Below, piece by piece: positions 45,183 through 49,269 of a stretch of DNA of 49,269 bases (its first letter is position 1; each line of letters starts with the position of its first letter). Where the stretch lies: NCBI GenBank assembly GCA_001404055.1, contig CXTY01000022.1, positions 1 through 49,269 of the forward strand, read 5' to 3'. Made by a program: the position numbers and the translations under genes. Under the pieces are notes generated by a model. It saw nothing but the letters and a program-made list of their open reading frames with translations, had not been told where the DNA came from and searched no databases. Origin of the DNA: Roseibium album (GTDB taxonomy: Bacteria > Pseudomonadota > Alphaproteobacteria > Rhizobiales > Stappiaceae).

Positions 45183-45398
45183 ACTGATTGAACCAGATTT
45201 TTGAAAAACATTTACTTTGTTCAAACAGGTTTAGGGTTTACCAAGGTGAGATTGCCAACCCGAACTTCTTCGGCCAATTCGATGTAATCCGTTTCGCACA
45301 TTGCAATACCCATAAAGCGTATCCGCGTCTGCGGAGCCTTACGCATGTGCAATTGTCGGAACCGCAATGACGGTGACCGGATAACATCGAGAATTATC

Positions 45399-46223
45399 AT
45401 GGAACTTATCAAGTACCCGCGTACGCGGCACCTGGAAGGGTCGCGTCTGCAGATTGGTGACCTGTCTGACGATCAGAGAATTGCCGACCTGGCTGGAAAG
45501 TTATTGATCGTTGAAGAAAAAGTGGATGGTGCAAACTGCGCCCTGTCCTATGAGGCGGATGCGATTCCGCGGCTGCAAAGTCGTGGGCATTTCCTGACCG
45601 GAGGACATCGAGAAAGGCATTTCGATCTCTTTAAGACCTGGGCTTCTGTTCATGCAGCCCGGCTGTTTGAGGCTCTCGGGTGTCGATACATCATGTATGG
45701 CGAGTGGATGTATGCCAAGCACACGGTCTTTTATGATCAGTTGCCCTCCTATTTTCTGGAGTTCGATCTGTACGACCGTTTTTCAGAACAATTCCTGAGT
45801 ACGGCTCAGCGAAGGGAGGTTCTGTTCGGATTGCCGGTTATGCCTGTGCCAGTGGTTCACAAAGGCGAAGTCGCCTCTGTTGAACAGGTCAGAAGCCTGG
45901 TGAGATCATCCCTGTTCAAATCCAGCCAATGGCGACAAAGCCTTCAGGAAGCTGCCGAGATTTCCGGGAACCGAATGGAAATGGTGGAGCAGCAAACCGA
46001 GGATTCCGATCTTTCGGAAGGCCTTTATCTCAAACTTGAAGACGACCGGAATGTAGTCGGCCGGTTCAAGTTCGTCCGGGCTGACTTCGTCCAGGCGATT
46101 GCAGCGTCCGACGGACACTGGCAGTCCCGGCCAATCCTTCCGAACAGGTTGGCCGATGGAGTAGACATCTTTGCAGAAACATTGGGCGTGAAAGGAGCAT
46201 ATGATGACTGTTCATCGATATGA
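45399..46223 (+). CDS. RNA ligase family protein (nucleotidyltransferase type)
   Basis: A 274-residue covalent nucleotidyltransferase. Motif I is EEKVDGAN with the adenylated Lys41. Motif III is MYGEWMYAKHTVFYDQ, motif IIIa FLEFDLYD, motif IV EGLYLKLE (from residue 207) and motif V GRFKFVR. It should join 5'-phosphate and 3'-OH RNA ends with ATP, as Rnl-type ligases do. The end overlaps the HD-Pnk gene by about 20 bases, so the two are translationally coupled and form a healing-and-sealing pair. ATG 45399 is chosen because the upstream extension (from 45345) lacks resemblance to the family; its ribosome binding site is weak. Confidence 0.87.
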   Translation: MELIKYPRTRHLEGSRLQIGDLSDDQRIADLAGKLLIVEEKVDGANCALSYEADAIPRLQSRGHFLTGGHRERHFDLFKTWASVHAARLFEALGCRYIMYGEWMYAKHTVFYDQLPSYFLEFDLYDRFSEQFLSTAQRREVLFGLPVMPVPVVHKGEVASVEQVRSLVRSSLFKSSQWRQSLQEAAEISGNRMEMVEQQTEDSDLSEGLYLKLEDDRNVVGRFKFVRADFVQAIAASDGHWQSRPILPNRLADGVDIFAETLGVKGAYDDCSSI

Positions 46224-47361
46224 TGGGCCTTCTTTTGCCGACTTGCAGGCTCTTGTACCGGCCAGTCCGGACTGGAGCATAAACTGGGATTCTGTTTGGG
46301 GGCTGTGGTGCGAGTTGCAAGTTCTGGATGCCTGTCAGCAGGACCCTATTCATCACGCAGAAGGCGATGTAGGCAGACACACCCGCATGGTCGTGGAAGC
46401 ACTTGTCGGGACCAAGGAATGGAAGGAACTGGACGAGGCGGCGAAAGGCTGCCTCTTCTGGGCTGCTGTTCTGCATGATGTCGGAAAGCCCGCGACAACA
46501 AAGACTGAGGAAGATGGCAGAATAACCTCGCGTGGTCATTCTCGCGTGGGGGCTGCCATTGCTCGGCAGCTTCTGTGGCATGCAGGAACGCCTTTCTACT
46601 GGAGAGAGCAGCTTTGCGGCATCATAAGCGCACATCAGCTGCCATTCTGGTTGATCGAACGGCCTGACCCTGAACGGCTCGCCATTGAATCATCATGGAG
46701 GTGTCCAGCCGATTTGCTTTACCTGCATGCAAAGGCAGACGCGCTGGGCAGAGAATGTGAAGATCAGAATGCCGTGTTGGATAATGTCGCTTTGGCCCGC
46801 CAAGTGTTTGAAGACGAGGGCTGTCTGACCCAGCGGTTTGCGTTCTCGAACAATGAGAGTCGTGTAGCCTTTTTCGAAAGGCCCGGTCGCGATCCAAACT
46901 ATGCTGCGTTCGAAACCTTTCGCTGCAAGGTAACCTTTATGTCTGGCTTGCCAGGGGCGGGGAAGGACACGTGGATTGCGAGAAACCGGCAGGGCGTTCC
47001 TGTGGTCAGTCTTGATGCGCTGCGTGACGAACTGGGGGTGACCGCAATAGGTAATCAGGGACGGGTCGTTCAGGCGGCTTACGAAAGGGCGCGTGAGCAT
47101 CTGAGGAATGAGCAGGATTTTGTCTGGAACGGAACCAACGTGACGGCGCAGTTGCGTGCCAAGCCATTTAAGTTGTTCCGGGACTACAATGCTCAAATCG
47201 AGATCGTTTACATTGAGCCGTCACTCTCCAGGCTTCGAACGCAAAATCGCAATAGGGACGCCGTAGTGCCTGAAAATGTGCTCTCGAATCTCATCCAAAA
47301 AATGGAACCACCCGGAGACTGGGAGGCTCACCAGATTTTGAGAGTTGTCGGTCAGGCATGA
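46204..47361 (+). CDS. HD-Pnk: HD phosphoesterase fused to polynucleotide kinase
   Basis: A 385-residue fusion. The N-terminal HD domain has HHAEGDVGRHTRMV (His50, His51, His59), HDVGKP (His91-Asp92), GHSR (His112) and SAHQ (His144). The C-terminal kinase domain has P-loop GLPGAGKDT (248-256) and LDALRDELG, matching the Asp-x-x-Arg clamp of T4-type 5'-OH kinases. The Runella slithyformis HD-Pnk of the same layout removes 2',3'-cyclic or 3'-phosphates and phosphorylates 5'-OH ends. AAAGGAG lies six bases before ATG 46204; an ATG at 46201 is the alternative. Confidence 0.88.
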   Translation: MTVHRYDGPSFADLQALVPASPDWSINWDSVWGLWCELQVLDACQQDPIHHAEGDVGRHTRMVVEALVGTKEWKELDEAAKGCLFWAAVLHDVGKPATTKTEEDGRITSRGHSRVGAAIARQLLWHAGTPFYWREQLCGIISAHQLPFWLIERPDPERLAIESSWRCPADLLYLHAKADALGRECEDQNAVLDNVALARQVFEDEGCLTQRFAFSNNESRVAFFERPGRDPNYAAFETFRCKVTFMSGLPGAGKDTWIARNRQGVPVVSLDALRDELGVTAIGNQGRVVQAAYERAREHLRNEQDFVWNGTNVTAQLRAKPFKLFRDYNAQIEIVYIEPSLSRLRTQNRNRDAVVPENVLSNLIQKMEPPGDWEAHQILRVVGQA

Positions 47362-47499
47362 ATGAGCAGAATCTGATTGGGTGACCTCAATATCCAATGT
47401 GTGGCAGTGCCAATACCTATAGCGTCTCTACATTAGTCTTTCAGCGATACTGAAAAATCACGTTTAAAAGCGTTGCCAAAGCGGCTGGTCATCGCTAGA

Positions 47500-47505
47500 T
47501 ACAAT
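47500..47505 (+). promoter_or_regulatory. Possible -10 box before the FMN riboswitch
   Basis: TACAAT ends about ten bases before the first conserved base of the riboswitch, the distance expected for a -10 element. A TTGCCA at 47473-47478 is too far for standard spacing, so the -35 is unclear. Confidence 0.35.
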
Positions 47506-47511
47506 TGCAGA

Positions 47512-47661
47512 GAACAGTTCTCGGGGCGGGGTGAAAGTCCCCACCGGCGGTATCAGGGAAACCTGGAGCCCGCGAGCGCCTTAAGAGCGAATGTGTTTTT
47601 AAGGGTCAGCAGATCCGGTGAGATGCCGGAGCCGACGGTTACAGTCCGGATGATAGAGAAC
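47512..47661 (+). ncRNA. FMN riboswitch (RFN element)
   Basis: The sequence contains the conserved RFN blocks in order: TCGGGGCGGGGTGAAAGTCC, CCACCGGCGGTATC, GAGCCCGCGAGCG, GGTCAGCAGATCCGGTGAGA, TGCCGGAGCCGACGGTTACA and GTCCGGATGATAGAGAA. It senses flavin mononucleotide and should shut off the downstream transporter when FMN is plentiful. A GC-rich hairpin (GGTCCCG/CGGGGTC near 47670-47690) and a T5 run near 47701-47706 lie between it and the transporter, so control by termination is possible; control of translation is not excluded. Confidence 0.95.
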
Positions 47662-47747
47662 TTGGCTGCGGGTCCCGTTTTCGGGGTCTGTGGGTGCGTG
47701 TCTTTTTGAGACTGTTCTGGGTGTGTAACTGGAACGGACTTGGGCAA

Positions 47748-48656
47748 ATGGCATCTACTTCTCTTCAATTCTCACAAAAACCTCTATTGGCGGCCCTGGC
47801 AATGATTGGGGCAGGGGCTTCCTTTGCGCTCGTCAACGGCGCCCTGCAGGCTTCAACAATGCAGCTCGGCGTTCCGTCGACATCTGCAGCCTTCTGGCAA
47901 TATTCCCTGGGCTTGCTTGTCGCGCTCCCATGGGTATTGAGACGCGGCGTTGCTGCGCTGAAAACCAAACAGATCGGCTGGCACCTTCTGCGCGCCGCGC
48001 TTGCGGTGGTTGGGATTCAGCTTTGGGTCGCCGGCCTGGCGCAAGTCGAAATCTGGCAGGCAATCGCACTGGTCATGACGTCGCCGTTCTTCGTCATCAT
48101 CGGGGCGAAACTGTTTCTCCGTGAACGCGTCGGCGCTGTGCGTTGGCTGGCCACACTTGCGGGTTTTGCCGGAGGAATGGTGATCCTTGAGCCGTGGACC
48201 GAAGCGTTCAACTGGGCGGCTGTGCTCCCAGTCGGGGCCGCAGCCTTTTGGGCAGGTACCTCACTTGTCACCAAAAAACTGACGGCGACGGAACATGCAG
48301 ATTCCATTACGGTCTACCTGTTGCTGTTGTTGACGCCTGTGAATGCTCTTTTGGCGCTGGGCGATGGTGGCATTGTGCCATCTGCTGCTGCTATCTGGAT
48401 CTTGATCGGTGCGGGCGTTCTGACCGTTGTTGCGAATTACCTTCTGACGCTTGCCTACCAGAAAGCAGATGCAGGCTTCGTGCAGCCTTTTGATCATCTG
48501 AAGTTGCCATTGAATATCGCGGTCGGATTTTTCGCATTTGGTTTTGCGCCAGCCGGTGCTTTCTGGCCCGGAGCACTGGTGATTGTAGGTGCTTCGTTGC
48601 TGGTGATGATCGACGAGCAGAAGCGCGCGGCACGGGCGGCGGCCGTCACCAGCTAG
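47748..48656 (+). CDS. ribN: Riboflavin transporter RibN (EamA family)
   Basis: A 302-residue EamA/DMT transporter with about ten membrane helices in two EamA repeats; the repeats start near SFALVNGALQASTMQLG and GAAAFWAGTSLVTKKLT. The FMN riboswitch directly upstream marks it as the riboflavin importer RibN, known from Hyphomicrobiales, rather than an amino-acid or sugar exporter of the same fold. ATG 47748 is used; an in-frame upstream start at 47694 would fall in the riboswitch-proximal leader. No other riboflavin gene is in the window. Confidence 0.9.
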   Translation: MASTSLQFSQKPLLAALAMIGAGASFALVNGALQASTMQLGVPSTSAAFWQYSLGLLVALPWVLRRGVAALKTKQIGWHLLRAALAVVGIQLWVAGLAQVEIWQAIALVMTSPFFVIIGAKLFLRERVGAVRWLATLAGFAGGMVILEPWTEAFNWAAVLPVGAAAFWAGTSLVTKKLTATEHADSITVYLLLLLTPVNALLALGDGGIVPSAAAIWILIGAGVLTVVANYLLTLAYQKADAGFVQPFDHLKLPLNIAVGFFAFGFAPAGAFWPGALVIVGASLLVMIDEQKRAARAAAVTS

Positions 48657-48745
48657 GGAGCAATCGCTCTTCGTTCACTTATGTGGATTCCCGTTCGGCG
48701 GATCTTGCATTAAGCTCGTTAGAGAATGTCATCCAGGAGAACTCC

Positions 48746-49033
48746 ATGACTACCGATCCGTTAACCGTTCATGTTCTGATCGAGGGCAGGGTGCAAGGGG
48801 TTGGTTACAGAGCCTGGTGTGTTGGTGAAGCCGAATCGCGCGGTCTGTCCGGCTGGGTGCGAAACTTGAAGTCTGGCGCGGTCGAGGCCGTTGTCACCGG
48901 TCCCTCTGACACGGTTGTGGACATGCTGGATGCGCTTTGGCACGGGCCGACCTTTGCGCGGGTCAGCATGGTCAAGGATCTGGATACTGTGCCTGCAGCA
49001 AGCGGGCCGTTTGCCGTTCGAGAGTCTGACTAG
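48746..49033 (+). CDS. acyP: Acylphosphatase
   Basis: A 95-residue acylphosphatase that hydrolyses carboxyl-phosphate bonds. The phosphate loop GRVQGVGYR gives catalytic Arg22, and SGWVRN gives Asn40. AGGAGA is five bases before the ATG. The C-terminus FAVRESD is slightly different from the common family end, and the stop TAG lies exactly where a transposase gene ends on the other strand. Confidence 0.93.
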   Translation: MTTDPLTVHVLIEGRVQGVGYRAWCVGEAESRGLSGWVRNLKSGAVEAVVTGPSDTVVDMLDALWHGPTFARVSMVKDLDTVPAASGPFAVRESD

Positions 49034-49269
49034 GCCACCGACTCATTAAATCGCATCCAAATTCGGATTGAGGCGAGTTTGATGGTTGCGAGATAGTTTT
49101 CGGGGTCCTTGTCGTAACGGGTTGCGACGGCTCTGAAGTGCTTGAGTTTGTTGAAGAACCGCTCCACGAGATTGCGCGCCCTGTAGAGGTGTTTGCTGAA
49201 CACGGGCTTTTGCCTGCGCTGCGGCATGGGCGGGATGTTGGCGAATGCGCCCTGATCGAAAATCATCTG
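49030..49269 (-). mobile_element. IS5-family (IS427-like) transposase, 3' part, cut by window edge
   Basis: The minus-strand frame encodes the end of a transposase: QMIFDQGAFANIPPMPQRRQ, then ARNLVERFFNKLKHFRAVAT and RYDK, ending RIWMRFNESVA. The NxVERxFNKLKHFRxxATRYDK block is typical of the second ORF of IS5/IS427 elements and includes the late catalytic Glu. The ORF stays open past the right edge of the window, so the rest lies outside. Its stop (49030-49032) overlaps the acylphosphatase stop, so the element end is within a few bases of that gene. Confidence 0.88.

Noticed and set aside
45221..45346. 41-codon minus-strand ORF (MRKAPQTRIRFMGIAMCETD...) upstream of the RNA ligase gene
   Set aside because: Too short to assign and without a clear ribosome binding site; it could be a gene remnant but cannot be supported.

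Overview
The window is chromosomal DNA from an alphaproteobacterium. The tuf-S10-spc-alpha ribosomal gene order, the short adenylate kinase, the ATP12-type chaperone, the Anbu peptidase operon and the split pccB/pccA locus fit Hyphomicrobiales, perhaps a marine Stappiaceae (Roseibium/Labrenzia-like) genome. The genus is an inference; no rRNA gene is present.

Bases 1-14465 hold the 3' end of tuf and the complete S10, spc and alpha gene series (rpsJ to rplQ, with secY, adk and rpoA), all on the plus strand and closed by a strong intrinsic terminator. A terminator-like hairpin between adk and rpsM and a long hairpin between tuf and rpsJ are candidate attenuation points. Next come a double-Cache chemotaxis receptor with its own terminator, then a degP-type periplasmic protease and rarA in tandem.

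Bases 20020-24912 look like a lipid-modifying block: a large patatin-like protein followed by three tandem paralogous fatty-acid hydroxylase/sterol desaturase-type membrane enzymes. After it come crcB, an RluC-type pseudouridine synthase, a HAD phosphatase and an ATP12 chaperone. This series is interrupted by three minus-strand genes: a P-loop kinase-like protein, a 56-residue membrane protein and a membrane-anchored DUF2778 L,D-transpeptidase-like protein.

Bases 30713-32033 are an AT-rich gap without normal-sized genes. It holds three exact copies of a 16-base repeat carrying a strong Shine-Dalgarno core, several small ORFs, and a two-helix membrane protein that appears frameshifted at a T6 tract. 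Then come mgtE and a complete Anbu operon (circularly permuted ATP-grasp, alpha-E, transglutaminase, Anbu) on the minus strand, followed by an unrecognised 334-residue protein.

Bases 38958-44369 carry propionyl-CoA carboxylase, with pccB and pccA separated by three small exported-protein genes, two of which are paralogues. After a second HAD phosphatase, an overlapping RNA ligase and HD-Pnk pair forms an RNA end-healing and sealing cassette. An FMN riboswitch precedes an EamA transporter, so the transporter is read as the riboflavin importer RibN. The window ends with acylphosphatase and the 3' end of an IS5-family transposase whose stop codon abuts the acylphosphatase stop.
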